Shown piece after piece: positions 8,916 to 18,321 of a stretch of DNA of 52,070 nt (position 1 is the first letter of the stretch; every line of letters begins with the position of its first letter). The DNA comes from Lamprocystis purpurea DSM 4197 (lineage in GTDB: Bacteria > Pseudomonadota > Gammaproteobacteria > Chromatiales > Chromatiaceae): NCBI RefSeq assembly GCF_000379525.1, contig NZ_KB902521.1:1-52070 (forward strand), written 5' to 3'. The notes under the pieces were generated by a model. The model saw only the letters and a list, made by a program, of their open reading frames with translations. It was not told the origin of the DNA and ran no database searches. The translations under genes and the position numbers were made by a program.

Positions 8916-11826
8916 AGATTCCGTATTCCAGGAGTTTGTCGATCTTGTTGCCGAGTGAGCCCAGGCCGGCGAGTTCGAGTTGCAGCATTACGCTGGTGTT
9001 GCCCTCGCTCTCGGCCGTGGTTTTGAGATGACGCCCGAGGATTCGCAAACGCCAGCAGCAGCGGCCGAATTCGATCCCCACAAAGGCATCGACGGTGTCG
9101 GAGTCGAGTAGTGAATAGAGCCAGCGCCCGACCAGGCTGATCTGCCGGGTCACCGGCAGGCGAAATGACAGGTCGGTATTCTCATAGCGTTCGGCCTCGG
9201 TCTGACCCAGGTTGTAGCGATACGCGAAATTGAACACACGATCATCCCCCGGGGCGTAGCGGAACTGCACCACGCGTTTCTCCCATTGATTGATCGAGAG
9301 ATTCGGGTCCCACTGAAAGCTGGCCCGCGCGTTCCACCCCGGTGCGGGATTGGTCGACAACTCGCCCGCCACCGACGAGGTGGTGGTTTCATCCGCTGAC
9401 TGGCCGGTGAGTTGGACCCGGCGCGGGTCGAAGTAATACACCTGACCCAGGCTGGCGCGCAACCACTCCCGACCGCTCTTGTTGCCCAGGGTGCGGGAGG
9501 TCAAGCCGATCGTGAAGCGGTTCTCGTCGCCGATGCGGTCATACCCGGTAAACCGATTCGGTCTGAACAGGCTGGCGTAGCTGAAATCCAAAAGCGTGGT
9601 GTCGAACAGCGGGGTGTCGGACTGGTTCTCATAGGGTGTCGCGACGTAATAGAAACGGGGCTCCAGGGTCTGCAGGGCACCCTGACCGAACCAGTTGAGA
9701 TCGCGCTCGAAGACCAGTCCGGCGTCCACGTCGAAACTGGGAATCAGGAAGGACTGCACCGACGGGGTGCCCGGTTGCGTGTCCGCCAGATCATAGCCGG
9801 TCGCATACAGGCGCACGCGCGGAATCAGGTGACCGAAACTGCGCCGCAACGGCAATCGCAACGAGGGCAGCAAGACGCCGCGATTGCCGTGGACCTTCGC
9901 GTGATGGTCGAAGTAATCGTAACGTCCTTCGAAGGCATATTCGAGCAGGCCCCAGCGGGTCCGCGGGACATCCACTTGGATATGCGGGAGTTGGCCGTAG
10001 GGGCGATCGGCGGGCGCGATGGTCGGGTCGACCGTCTGGAAGCCCTGCAACCAGGCTTGCACGCTGTAAGTGCCGCCGTTATACGAGAGATTGCCCCGCT
10101 GGACCAGATTGCGAATGCTGGTGACATCCAGGCGGTTGCCGAAGTCGGCCAGGTACTGGTCGTCCGAGACCATGCTGTAGTCGAGCGAGGTACTCCAGCG
10201 ACCGCCCACGGTGCCCGTCTGCTCCAGCCGCAGCGCTCCGCGCGTCCCGAGGTCTGGGTCCGCGGCATCGTGCGGCAGGATCTCGCCGTTGATCTCGATC
10301 TTCTGACTCCCCATGAGGTGACGCACCTGGACGCCGAGCATCAGCCCGCGTGTGCTCATGAAGCGGGGGGTGATGGTCGCGTCCAGGTTCGGGGCAATGT
10401 TCCAATAGTAAGGAAGGAGGATGTCCGTGCCGGTGGTGTCGGACGAGCCCACCGTCGGGATCAATAATCCGCTGCGCCGCCGGTCATCGATCGGAAAGCT
10501 GACGTAGGGTGTGTAGAACACCGGCAGATTGCCAAACTGCAAGCGCGCATGACGCGCTGTGCCCAAGCCCTCCGGGTGGTCGAGCAGCAAGCTGCGCGCA
10601 TGGATAGACCAGTCGTAACGGCCGGGCGGACACGTGGTGTAGGTTACCTCGCGATAGCGGGTGATCTTGCCGGGCAAGAGTTCGGCCGTGGCGGCAGTGC
10701 CGCGCAGGTTGGCATCGCCGGACAGACGATAATGGACATCCTGCAGGGTGCCTTCCTTGGTTCTCAGATTGTAGTCCGCGGAGTCGGCGGTCAGCCGTGC
10801 GGGTGGATATTCCAGATAGACGTTGCCCTGTGCGTCGACCGCGCCGGTGCGCCGATGATAGCGGGAGCGATCCGCTTCCAGGCGTTGGTCGCCCTGGAGG
10901 ATCTCGACTCCCCCTTGCAGTTGTACGATCTCGCCGGTTTGATCGTAATCGACCTGATCGGCGGTGGCATCGACCGGCACCTCGAGGTCCGCGGCGGGGA
11001 CCGCGGCGCTCCCGGTTCCGTCGCCGCGGCCTGAGGGGCCGCACTGCTCCCAGGGCAGCCCGGCGTGCAGACGCGCCTCGTCATCGCGCGGCACCACTTT
11101 GGGCCGCGGGCCAATGGCCGCGTTCAGCCGTGCCGTGTCCGCCGCGGTGGATGGTTGGTCCGGCGGCGGCAGGACCAGCGGGGCGATGCCGGTGAACACC
11201 GGACGTGCGGGGTCCAGCACGATCGGCAGCGTCAGACGGGCCGGTTCCGGGGGTAGGGACACCGGGGACGACGGCGGCGTTGCAGTCGGGATCGGGGGCG
11301 CATCCAACCGCTCGGGGATGGGGTCGGCCGTCGGTTTCGGGGCAGTGACTGCTGCCGGCCCCGCCGCCGCGGGAATGGGATCGATCGCGCCCGCGTTGGT
11401 CGGCGGCGGTGTGGCCGTCGCCGCGCGGTCAGGCGGGGGTGGCGCCGGATCGGCAGGGGACGGGGTCGTCGTACCTGATGGGCCGGTGGCCGCCGCCGGT
11501 ACCACGGCAGCGTCGGCTGGGAGCGCCGGGGCTTGGGCTGCGGTCGATTCCAGGTCCGTGACCGGGGCGGGTGGCGCCGCGCCGACGTCTGACTGAGCAG
11601 GGTTGCCGGCTGTCGGTTCGGGGGCAGGACAATCCCCGTTGATGCCCAAACCGTCGGCTGCGCTTTGGCCAGGCACTTGGCCGTAGTCTTGGTAGGCACA
11701 AGGCCGCGGACCAACCGTGGCGCCCTCGGTAAGCGTCTGCGATGGACTCACGGCGGCCAGGATCAGCGCAACGGATAGGATTAGGGAACGCACGACATGG
11801 ACGGATTGGGAATTCGCTGCAACCAT
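8896..11826 (-). CDS. lptD: LPS-assembly protein LptD with a long Pro/Ala-rich N-terminal insertion
   Basis: Outer-membrane beta-barrel that, with LptE, inserts lipopolysaccharide into the outer leaflet. About 976 residues from ATG 11826 (an in-frame ATG 8 codons upstream is possible). A signal peptide lies at about 12-30. Roughly residues 70-232 are then almost entirely Pro, Ala, Thr and Asp, unlike E. coli LptD, where the LptA-like domain starts soon after the signal. That domain begins near 285, followed by the 26-strand barrel. Two Cys lie before the insertion, another at WEQCGPSG, and an adjacent CC pair near the C-terminus (GRCCWRLRI), so the disulfide set needed for LptD maturation looks retained. 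First gene of lptD-surA-pdxA, divergent from amgK. Confidence 0.95.
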   Translation of the reverse strand: MVAANSQSVHVVRSLILSVALILAAVSPSQTLTEGATVGPRPCAYQDYGQVPGQSAADGLGINGDCPAPEPTAGNPAQSDVGAAPPAPVTDLESTAAQAPALPADAAVVPAAATGPSGTTTPSPADPAPPPPDRAATATPPPTNAGAIDPIPAAAGPAAVTAPKPTADPIPERLDAPPIPTATPPSSPVSLPPEPARLTLPIVLDPARPVFTGIAPLVLPPPDQPSTAADTARLNAAIGPRPKVVPRDDEARLHAGLPWEQCGPSGRGDGTGSAAVPAADLEVPVDATADQVDYDQTGEIVQLQGGVEILQGDQRLEADRSRYHRRTGAVDAQGNVYLEYPPARLTADSADYNLRTKEGTLQDVHYRLSGDANLRGTAATAELLPGKITRYREVTYTTCPPGRYDWSIHARSLLLDHPEGLGTARHARLQFGNLPVFYTPYVSFPIDDRRRSGLLIPTVGSSDTTGTDILLPYYWNIAPNLDATITPRFMSTRGLMLGVQVRHLMGSQKIEINGEILPHDAADPDLGTRGALRLEQTGTVGGRWSTSLDYSMVSDDQYLADFGNRLDVTSIRNLVQRGNLSYNGGTYSVQAWLQGFQTVDPTIAPADRPYGQLPHIQVDVPRTRWGLLEYAFEGRYDYFDHHAKVHGNRGVLLPSLRLPLRRSFGHLIPRVRLYATGYDLADTQPGTPSVQSFLIPSFDVDAGLVFERDLNWFGQGALQTLEPRFYYVATPYENQSDTPLFDTTLLDFSYASLFRPNRFTGYDRIGDENRFTIGLTSRTLGNKSGREWLRASLGQVYYFDPRRVQLTGQSADETTTSSVAGELSTNPAPGWNARASFQWDPNLSINQWEKRVVQFRYAPGDDRVFNFAYRYNLGQTEAERYENTDLSFRLPVTRQISLVGRWLYSLLDSDTVDAFVGIEFGRCCWRLRILGRHLKTTAESEGNTSVMLQLELAGLGSLGNKIDKLLEYGIYGYDSD

Positions 11827-12047
11827 GTCACATTCTTCGCGGGCCGGCAATGCGGTTATCCTGGAAAAAATCGGTCAGCCGTCAGCGGTCGACCGACCGC
11901 TTGCGCCGGAACAGCGCGTCGGGTGCGATGCCGCGGCCCCGTCCGGCCACGTAAACCGCGGCGAAGGCGACGCTGAAGGCGCGTGGCTGATGAGCACTGG
12001 CCGCGCGGCTTGGGGTTATTGTTGTCACCATTGCTGAGGGGATCGTC

Positions 12048-13049
12048 TTGACTGCACGGCATGAGTTATTAACACATTGGGTCGCCATGGTACTCGGAAG
12101 GAACGACTTCGCGCTGGAGCCGGCCTCCTCCGACGCCAGCTTTCGCCGCTATTGGCGGGCGCGCTGGCAGGGAAACACCATGATCCTGATGGACGCTCCG
12201 CCGGCGCACGAGGACTGCGGTCGTTTTGTCGACTTGGCGCGGCGCCTGCGCGCCATCGGGCTGCACACCCCGGAAATCCATGCGGAGGATCGGGCCAACG
12301 GCTTTCTCGCCTGCTCCGACCTGGGCGATCGGCTTTATCTTGCCGAGCTCGATGAGCAGAGCGCGGACCGGCTCTATGGAGACGCGCTCGCCGCCTTGGC
12401 GGTCATCCAGGCCTGCGGTCCGCTGGACGGTCTGCCGCACTATGATGACGCCTTCCTGCGTCGCGAGTTGGAGATCTTCCGCGAATGGTTCCTCGTCCGC
12501 CACCTGGGACTGGTGCTCACCCCGCGGGACACGGCCGGTTGGGTTCGTGCGGGCGACCGGCTGGTGGCCAGTGCACTGGAGCAGCCTCAGGTCTGTGTCC
12601 ATCGGGACTATCACTCGCGCAACCTGATGATCACCGATCCGCCGAGTCCGGGCATCCTGGATTTCCAGGACGCGGTGGTCGGACCCGTCACCTACGATCT
12701 GGTCTCCCTGCTCAAGGACTGTTACATCGCCTGGCCGCCCGAGCGGGTCACCGACTGGGCCCTGGGCTATCTTCAACTGGCCGTCCAGTCCGGGGTGCTG
12801 CCCGAGATCGAGCCGGCGCGCTTCCTGCGCTGGTTCGACCTCATGGGCACCCAGCGTCATCTGAAAGCCTGCGGCATCTTCGCCCGGCTCAACCATCGCG
12901 ACGGCAAACCGCATTATCTCAACGACATCCCGCGCACTCTCGACTACGTCCGTGTGGTCTGCGCCCGCTATCCGGAACTGGCCGATCTGGATCGATTGTT
13001 GACCGAGCGGGTCGACCCGGCCATGGGCGGCACGCCCGCGAGACACTGA
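12048..13049 (+). CDS. amgK: N-acetylmuramate/N-acetylglucosamine kinase AmgK
   Basis: Cytoplasmic sugar kinase of the aminoglycoside phosphotransferase fold. It phosphorylates MurNAc at C1 in the peptidoglycan-recycling bypass, after which MurU makes UDP-MurNAc. The 333-residue protein shows ASSDASFRRYWR near the N-terminus, the catalytic loop VCVHRDYHSRNLMI and the metal motif GILDFQDAVVGP. TTG at 12048 is chosen as start: GAGGGGA lies at a good distance before it, and the N-terminal helix it adds matches the family. The first in-frame ATG (12087) would lose that helix. It is divergent from lptD as in pseudomonads, but murU does not follow: the stop codon TGA overlaps the ATG of hsdR. Confidence 0.92.
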   Translation: MTARHELLTHWVAMVLGRNDFALEPASSDASFRRYWRARWQGNTMILMDAPPAHEDCGRFVDLARRLRAIGLHTPEIHAEDRANGFLACSDLGDRLYLAELDEQSADRLYGDALAALAVIQACGPLDGLPHYDDAFLRRELEIFREWFLVRHLGLVLTPRDTAGWVRAGDRLVASALEQPQVCVHRDYHSRNLMITDPPSPGILDFQDAVVGPVTYDLVSLLKDCYIAWPPERVTDWALGYLQLAVQSGVLPEIEPARFLRWFDLMGTQRHLKACGIFARLNHRDGKPHYLNDIPRTLDYVRVVCARYPELADLDRLLTERVDPAMGGTPARH

Positions 13050-15451
13050 TGGTGTCACTGAACGAGGCCGACACCTGCCGTCTCCATGTCACCCCCCGGC
13101 TGCGCGCCGCCGGTTGGGAGGAGCCGCCCCATGCGCTCGCCGAGCAGCAGACCTACACCGCTGGCCGCGTTCGAATCATCGGCGGCAAGGCCGTACGCGG
13201 AGAGCGCAAGCGGGTGGATTATTTTCTGCTCTACACCCGCGACTACGCTCTCGCCGTGGTCGAGTCCAAGCCGGAAGACGCGCCCGTGGGCTCCGGGCTC
13301 CAACAATCCAAAGGCTACGCCGAGGACCGAGATCTGAAATTTGCGTTTGCCACTAACGGGCATTGGATCATCGAGTTTGATTTTCTCACCGGCACCGAAA
13401 CCAGCCTGGACGCCTTCCCCACGCCCGATGCGCTGTTCGCCCGCTTGCAGGCGGCCCAAGGTCTAAGCGATGCAGAGGCGTCGCGCCTCCTGACCCCCTC
13501 CCATCATGCGCCGGAGGCCCAACCCCGTTACTACCAGGAGATCGTCATCAACCGCGCGTTGCGGGAGATCCTCCAGGGTCGGCGGCGCTGCCTGGTGTGC
13601 ATGGCCACTGGGACCGGCAAGACCCTGGTTGCCTTCCAGATCTGCTGGAAGCTCTGGAACGCCCGCTGGAGCCGCGACGGCACGCGTGAGCGCAAGCCGC
13701 GCATCCTGTTTCTGGCAGACCGCAATCTGCTGGTCGACGACCCCAAGGACAAGCACTTCGCCCCGTTCGGCGAGGCGCGCTGGAAGATCGAGGGCGGCCG
13801 TGTCAGCAAGAGCCGTGAGATCTATTTCGCGACCTATCAGGCTATCGCCGAAGACAAGTCGCGCCCCGGTCTCTACCGCCAATATCCGCCGGATTTTTTC
13901 GATCTGATCATCGTCGACGAATGTCACCGCGGCAGCGCCCGAGACCAAAGTCAGTGGCGCGAGATCCTGGAGTGGTTCGAGCCGGCTTACCAACTCGGGA
14001 TGACCGCGACACCCTTGCGGGAGGACAACCGCGATACCTACGCCTATTTCGGCAACCCCATCTATACCTACAGCCTGCGTCAGGGTATCGAGGACGGGTT
14101 CTTGGCCCCGTATCGGGTGCATCGGGTCGTGACCGACGTGGATGCCACCGGCTGGCGCCCGAGCCGCGATGAATTGGACCGCTTCGGGCGCCCGATCCCC
14201 GACGAGCACTACGAGACCAAGGACTTTGAACGCATCATCGCGCTCAAGGCCCGCACCCAGGCCGTCGCCCGGCATCTCACCGACTTCATGCGCCGCACCG
14301 ACCGCTGGGCCAAGACCATCGTGTTCTGTGTCGATCAGGAGCATGCGCTCGCGATGCGCCAGGCCCTGACCAACCTCAATCAGGATCTGGTCGCCAAGCA
14401 TCCGCATTACGTCGAGCGCGTGACGTCCCGCGAGGGCGATCGGGGCCGCGCCCTGCTCAGCCGCTTCCAGGAGCCCGACGAGCCCACGCCGGTCATCCTT
14501 ACCACCTCGCAGATGCTCACCACCGGCGTGGATGCGCCGACCTGCAAGAATGTCGTTCTGGTGCGTGTCATCAACGCCATGACCGAGTTCAAGCAGATCA
14601 TCGGGCGCGGAACGCGGATGCGCGAGGATTACGGCAAGACCTGGTTCAACATCATCGACTACACCGGTTCGGCGACCGCGCGCTTTGCCGACCCCGATTT
14701 CGACGGCTTCCCGGAAGCCATGGACCTCACCGAGATCGATGCGCAGGGCCGGGAGACCGGCAGCCATGACCTGGACCCGATCGCTATCGAGGCGGTCGAA
14801 CCGGGCGGCGCGGCGCCGGGCGAGCCCGGCATCGGCGATGGCGCAGACGGTACAGGCCCGACACCGCCGCTGAAATACTATGTCGATGGTGGCCAGGTTC
14901 AGATCATCGCCCATGTCGTCTCCGAACTGGACGATGACGGCAATCAACTGCGGGTGATTCAATACACCGACTACACCGCCGCCCAGATTCGCACTCTGTT
15001 CCGCACGCCCGACGCCCTGGCTGCCGACTGGGCCGATCCGGTCAAACGCGAGGCGATCCTCGATCAACTGAACCGCCGCGGTATCGCGTTCTCGCGCTTG
15101 GCCGAGGCGGCGGGCCACGCGGACGCCGACCCGCTGGACCTGCTCTGTCATCTCGCGTTCCAACGCCCGTTGCGCACCCGTCGGGAGCGGGCGGAGCACC
15201 TGCGCAAGAACCAGCCGGATTTCTTCGACCAATTCAGCGCCGTCGCCCGCGGCATCCTCGACGCCTTGCTGGACCAATACACCGAGCACGGTCCAGACGA
15301 GTTCCGGATTCCGCACGCCCTCCAGGTCCCGCCCATCGCCGTCCATGGCAACCCCATGGAGATTGCCGACCTGTTCGGCGGGCCGGTCGCCATGCGGCAG
15401 GCCGTCAATCGGTTGCAGACCCTGCTTTATGCGGAGATCGGCAATCGCTGA
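13049..15451 (+). CDS. hsdR: Type I restriction enzyme, endonuclease/translocase subunit HsdR (EcoEI-like)
   Basis: Motor and nuclease subunit of a type I restriction-modification complex; it translocates and cuts unmodified DNA. The 800 residues contain an N-terminal PD-(D/E)xK nuclease (RVDYFLLY with D57, AVVESKP with E72 and K74). An SF2 helicase core follows, with Walker A ATGTGKT (186-192), the DEAD-box-type DECH motif (290-293), TATP and motif VI IGRGTRM. The C-terminal EcoEI-type helical domain comes last. The start at ATG 13049 overlaps the amgK stop (TGATG), so translation is probably coupled. hsdM follows after 34 bases. Length and order fit EcoEI-like (type IB) systems. Confidence 0.94.
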   Translation: MVSLNEADTCRLHVTPRLRAAGWEEPPHALAEQQTYTAGRVRIIGGKAVRGERKRVDYFLLYTRDYALAVVESKPEDAPVGSGLQQSKGYAEDRDLKFAFATNGHWIIEFDFLTGTETSLDAFPTPDALFARLQAAQGLSDAEASRLLTPSHHAPEAQPRYYQEIVINRALREILQGRRRCLVCMATGTGKTLVAFQICWKLWNARWSRDGTRERKPRILFLADRNLLVDDPKDKHFAPFGEARWKIEGGRVSKSREIYFATYQAIAEDKSRPGLYRQYPPDFFDLIIVDECHRGSARDQSQWREILEWFEPAYQLGMTATPLREDNRDTYAYFGNPIYTYSLRQGIEDGFLAPYRVHRVVTDVDATGWRPSRDELDRFGRPIPDEHYETKDFERIIALKARTQAVARHLTDFMRRTDRWAKTIVFCVDQEHALAMRQALTNLNQDLVAKHPHYVERVTSREGDRGRALLSRFQEPDEPTPVILTTSQMLTTGVDAPTCKNVVLVRVINAMTEFKQIIGRGTRMREDYGKTWFNIIDYTGSATARFADPDFDGFPEAMDLTEIDAQGRETGSHDLDPIAIEAVEPGGAAPGEPGIGDGADGTGPTPPLKYYVDGGQVQIIAHVVSELDDDGNQLRVIQYTDYTAAQIRTLFRTPDALAADWADPVKREAILDQLNRRGIAFSRLAEAAGHADADPLDLLCHLAFQRPLRTRRERAEHLRKNQPDFFDQFSAVARGILDALLDQYTEHGPDEFRIPHALQVPPIAVHGNPMEIADLFGGPVAMRQAVNRLQTLLYAEIGNR

Positions 15452-15485
15452 GTTTGGGTCGGATTTTTCACCACAGAGCTCACTC

Positions 15486-17054
15486 ATGCCCCCCAAGAAG
15501 CCAGTCACACCTCAGACCACCGCTCAGCAGCTCGGGGCCATCATCAAATCCGCGCGCAATATCATGCGCAAAGACAAGGGTCTCAATGGTGACCTGGACC
15601 GGCTGCCCATGCTCACCTGGATCATGTTCCTCAAGTTCCTCGACGACATGGAGCAACTGCGCGAGACCAACGCCGCGTTGGCGGGGACGCCCTTTCGCCC
15701 GGATATCGCGCCGCCCTATCGCTGGCGCGACTGGGGTGCGGAGGCCGGCGGTATCACCGGGGCTGAACTGATCGCCTTCGTCAACAACGACGAGGCCATG
15801 CGCCCCAACGGCACCCGCGGGGCCGGGCTCTTCTATTACCTGCGCGGGCTGCGCAGCCTGGATGGGGCCGATCGGCGCGATGTCATCGCCACCGTGTTCA
15901 AGGGGATGCAGAACCGCATGGCGGACGGGTACCTGCTGCGCGACGTGATCACGCTGGTCAACGGCATCCACTTCACCGCCTCCGCGGAGATGCACACTTT
16001 GAGCCGGCTCTACGAGACCCTGCTGCGCGAGATGCGCGACGCGGCCGGTGACTCGGGTGAGTTCTACACCCCTCGCCCGGCGGTGCGCTTCATGGTCCAG
16101 GTGATGGATCCGCGCCTGGGCGAGACCGTGCTGGACCCCGCCTGCGGGACCGGCGGCTTCCTGGTGGAATCGTTCGTCCATTTGCAGCAGCAATGCCGCT
16201 CGGTCGCCGATCTGGTCACCCTGCAGGAGACCAGCATCCGCGGCGGTGAGGCCAAATCCCTCCCCTACCTGCTGGCGCAGATGAATCTGCTGTTGCACGG
16301 GCTCAACTACCCGCGCATCGACCCCGGCAACAGTCTGCGCGTTCCACTACGTGACCTCACCGATCAGGACCGGGTGGATCTGATCCTGACCAACGTCCCC
16401 TTCGGCGGCGAGGAAGACCGCGGCATCCTGAGCAACTTCCCCAAGGACCGCCAGACCGCCGAGACCGCGCTGCTCTTCCTGCAACTCATCATGCGCCGTC
16501 TGAAACGCCCCGGGCCGGGCAATGACCGCGGTGGCCGGGCCGGCGTGATCGTCCCCAACGGCACCCTGTTCGGCGACGGCGTCTGTGCCCGGGTCAAGGA
16601 AGACCTGCTCAAGCACTATCACGTGCATACCATCGTGCGCCTGCCCGAGGGCGTCTTCGCGCCCTATACCGACATTCCGTCCAATCTGATCTTCTTCGAC
16701 CGCTCCCGGCCGACCCAGGCGATCTGGTACTACCAAATCCCGCTGCCCGCCGGCCGGCGCAAATACACCAAAACCAAGCCGATGGAAGACGCCGACCTCG
16801 CGGCCTGTCTGGCCTGGTGGGACGATCGGACAGAGAGTGCCAATGCCTGGCGGGTCAATGTCGCGGATGTGCTCAAGTACGACGCCGAGGGGCGGTTGCT
16901 CTCGGTCAATCTGGATATCAAGAACCCGAATGGGTTGGAGGCGTTGGAGCATCGGGAGCCGCGTGAGTTGATCGCGGACATCGCACGTAAGGAGCAGCGG
17001 GTTCTGGATCTGATCGCGGAAATCGACACTTTGCTTAGCGCGGAATCTGCCTGA
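15486..17054 (+). CDS. hsdM: Type I DNA methyltransferase subunit HsdM
   Basis: N6-adenine methyltransferase subunit; with HsdS it methylates host sites, and with HsdR it forms the restriction complex. The 522 residues open with the helical HsdM_N domain (IIKSARNIMRKDKG, LTWIMFLKFLDDME). The SAM motif I is DPACGTGGFLVES. Catalytic motif IV reads TNVPFGGEEDRGI, where the usual form is NPPF, so the second position is Val instead of Pro. ATG 15486 is the start giving the normal N-terminus. The stop overlaps the hsdS start (TGATG). The Val substitution could lower or abolish methylation, or be tolerated; sequence alone does not decide. Confidence 0.93.
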   Translation: MPPKKPVTPQTTAQQLGAIIKSARNIMRKDKGLNGDLDRLPMLTWIMFLKFLDDMEQLRETNAALAGTPFRPDIAPPYRWRDWGAEAGGITGAELIAFVNNDEAMRPNGTRGAGLFYYLRGLRSLDGADRRDVIATVFKGMQNRMADGYLLRDVITLVNGIHFTASAEMHTLSRLYETLLREMRDAAGDSGEFYTPRPAVRFMVQVMDPRLGETVLDPACGTGGFLVESFVHLQQQCRSVADLVTLQETSIRGGEAKSLPYLLAQMNLLLHGLNYPRIDPGNSLRVPLRDLTDQDRVDLILTNVPFGGEEDRGILSNFPKDRQTAETALLFLQLIMRRLKRPGPGNDRGGRAGVIVPNGTLFGDGVCARVKEDLLKHYHVHTIVRLPEGVFAPYTDIPSNLIFFDRSRPTQAIWYYQIPLPAGRRKYTKTKPMEDADLAACLAWWDDRTESANAWRVNVADVLKYDAEGRLLSVNLDIKNPNGLEALEHREPRELIADIARKEQRVLDLIAEIDTLLSAESA

Positions 17055-18205
17055 TGAGCGGTTGGCCACTGGTACGACTCAGTGAGGTGTTGACTCAATC
17101 CATTGACCGGCATCCGGTAGAAGCTGGAAAATGCTATCCGAACATAGGAATCTACGGTTTTGGGCGAGGCGTTTTCGAGAAGCCGCCGATTGATGGGGGG
17201 GCCTTTGCCGCAGATAGCCTCTACCGAGTAAGCGCTGGACAATTCATCTACAGCCGACTCAAAGCATTCGAGGGCGCCTATGGATTGGTGCCTGATTTCG
17301 GGGATGGTTCTTATGTCACTAACGAATTTCCGGCCTTCGACATGGACAGTCATGCCCTGCTGCCGGCGTTTCTTTACTGGTACTTCAAGTGTCCGAGCAC
17401 CTGGGAACAGCTTGCCAGGCACTCTACGGGAATCGGGGCTCGGCGTGAGCGGCTTCACCCAAATGCGTTCTTGTCGGAGTTGATTGCGCTTCCGCCACTT
17501 AAAGAACAAGAACGCATCGTAAGGGAAATCGAGGACATCACCACCCGCCTCGACGAGGCGCGGCGGCTGCGCAAGGAGATCCAGGACGACGCCAAGGCCC
17601 TGCTGCACAGCGTCTTTCACCGCTTGATCCAAGGCGCCGCGTATTGCCCGCTCGCCGAGGTCGCGCCCATCGTTCGGCGACCAGTCGCGATCGAATTGGA
17701 CGGCGTCTACCCCGAGTTGGGCGCGCGCTCATTCGGCAAGGGTCTTTTCCATAAGCCGACCCTGAGCGGCGCGGATCTCGATTGGCAGAAGCTCTTTCGC
17801 GTTCATGCCGGGGACCTAGTCATCAGCAACATTAAAGCCTGGGAGGGCGCCATCGCCGTTGCCGGAGAGGCCGACCATGGCCGGGTCGGCTCGCACCGTT
17901 ATATCACCTGCGTTGCCAAGGAGGGGGTCTCAACCCCTGAATTCCTATGCTTCTATCTCCTGACGAACGAAGGGATTGAGCAGGTGCAGGGCGCCTCACC
18001 CGGAAGCGCGGACCGCAACCGGACCCTGGCGATGAGCCGTTTGGAACAGCTCCTCGTGCCGGTCCCAACGATCGAGAAACAGAGAGAATTTAGCACGCTT
18101 CAAGCCAAGGTGACCGCTATCCACCAGGCTCAAGCCGCCAACCAACCTGAACTGGACGCTCTACTGCCCGCCGTGCTGGATAAAGCCTTCAAAGGCGAGC
18201 TATAA
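17054..18205 (+). CDS. hsdS: Type I specificity subunit HsdS
   Basis: Supplies the two target-recognition domains (TRDs) that define the bipartite site. The 383 residues hold TRD1 (about 5-150), a central coiled coil (KEQERIVREIEDITTRLDEA, residues about 150-190), TRD2 (about 200-345) and a C-terminal coiled coil. The two TRDs resemble each other: YPNIGIYGFGRGVFEKPPI in the first, YPELGARSFGKGLFHKPTL in the second. This suggests internal duplication and a near-symmetric site. The first TRD is visibly richer in A+T than the coiled coil and hsdM, as expected after TRD exchange. The start overlaps the hsdM stop. The site recognised cannot be predicted. Confidence 0.92.
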   Translation: MSGWPLVRLSEVLTQSIDRHPVEAGKCYPNIGIYGFGRGVFEKPPIDGGAFAADSLYRVSAGQFIYSRLKAFEGAYGLVPDFGDGSYVTNEFPAFDMDSHALLPAFLYWYFKCPSTWEQLARHSTGIGARRERLHPNAFLSELIALPPLKEQERIVREIEDITTRLDEARRLRKEIQDDAKALLHSVFHRLIQGAAYCPLAEVAPIVRRPVAIELDGVYPELGARSFGKGLFHKPTLSGADLDWQKLFRVHAGDLVISNIKAWEGAIAVAGEADHGRVGSHRYITCVAKEGVSTPEFLCFYLLTNEGIEQVQGASPGSADRNRTLAMSRLEQLLVPVPTIEKQREFSTLQAKVTAIHQAQAANQPELDALLPAVLDKAFKGEL

Positions 18206-18321
18206 CCGAGCGGGCCGTGATCGTCGTTCCGGCCGCCGGAAGACCGGAGGCCGACGCTTTAGCCGGTCGACATTGCGTCTGCGTGGGGCTTGTTCGGCTA
18301 ACGGCGATGGAAGGAACATCA

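Noticed and set aside
11882-12088. Minus-strand frame in the lptD/amgK intergenic region (ends ALFRRKRSVDR)
   Set aside because: It overlaps the amgK ribosome site and start, is Arg-rich, and has no convincing family; more likely non-coding.
13463-15508. 681-codon open frame on the minus strand opposite hsdR
   Set aside because: Shadow frame; hsdR on the plus strand has all helicase and nuclease motifs.
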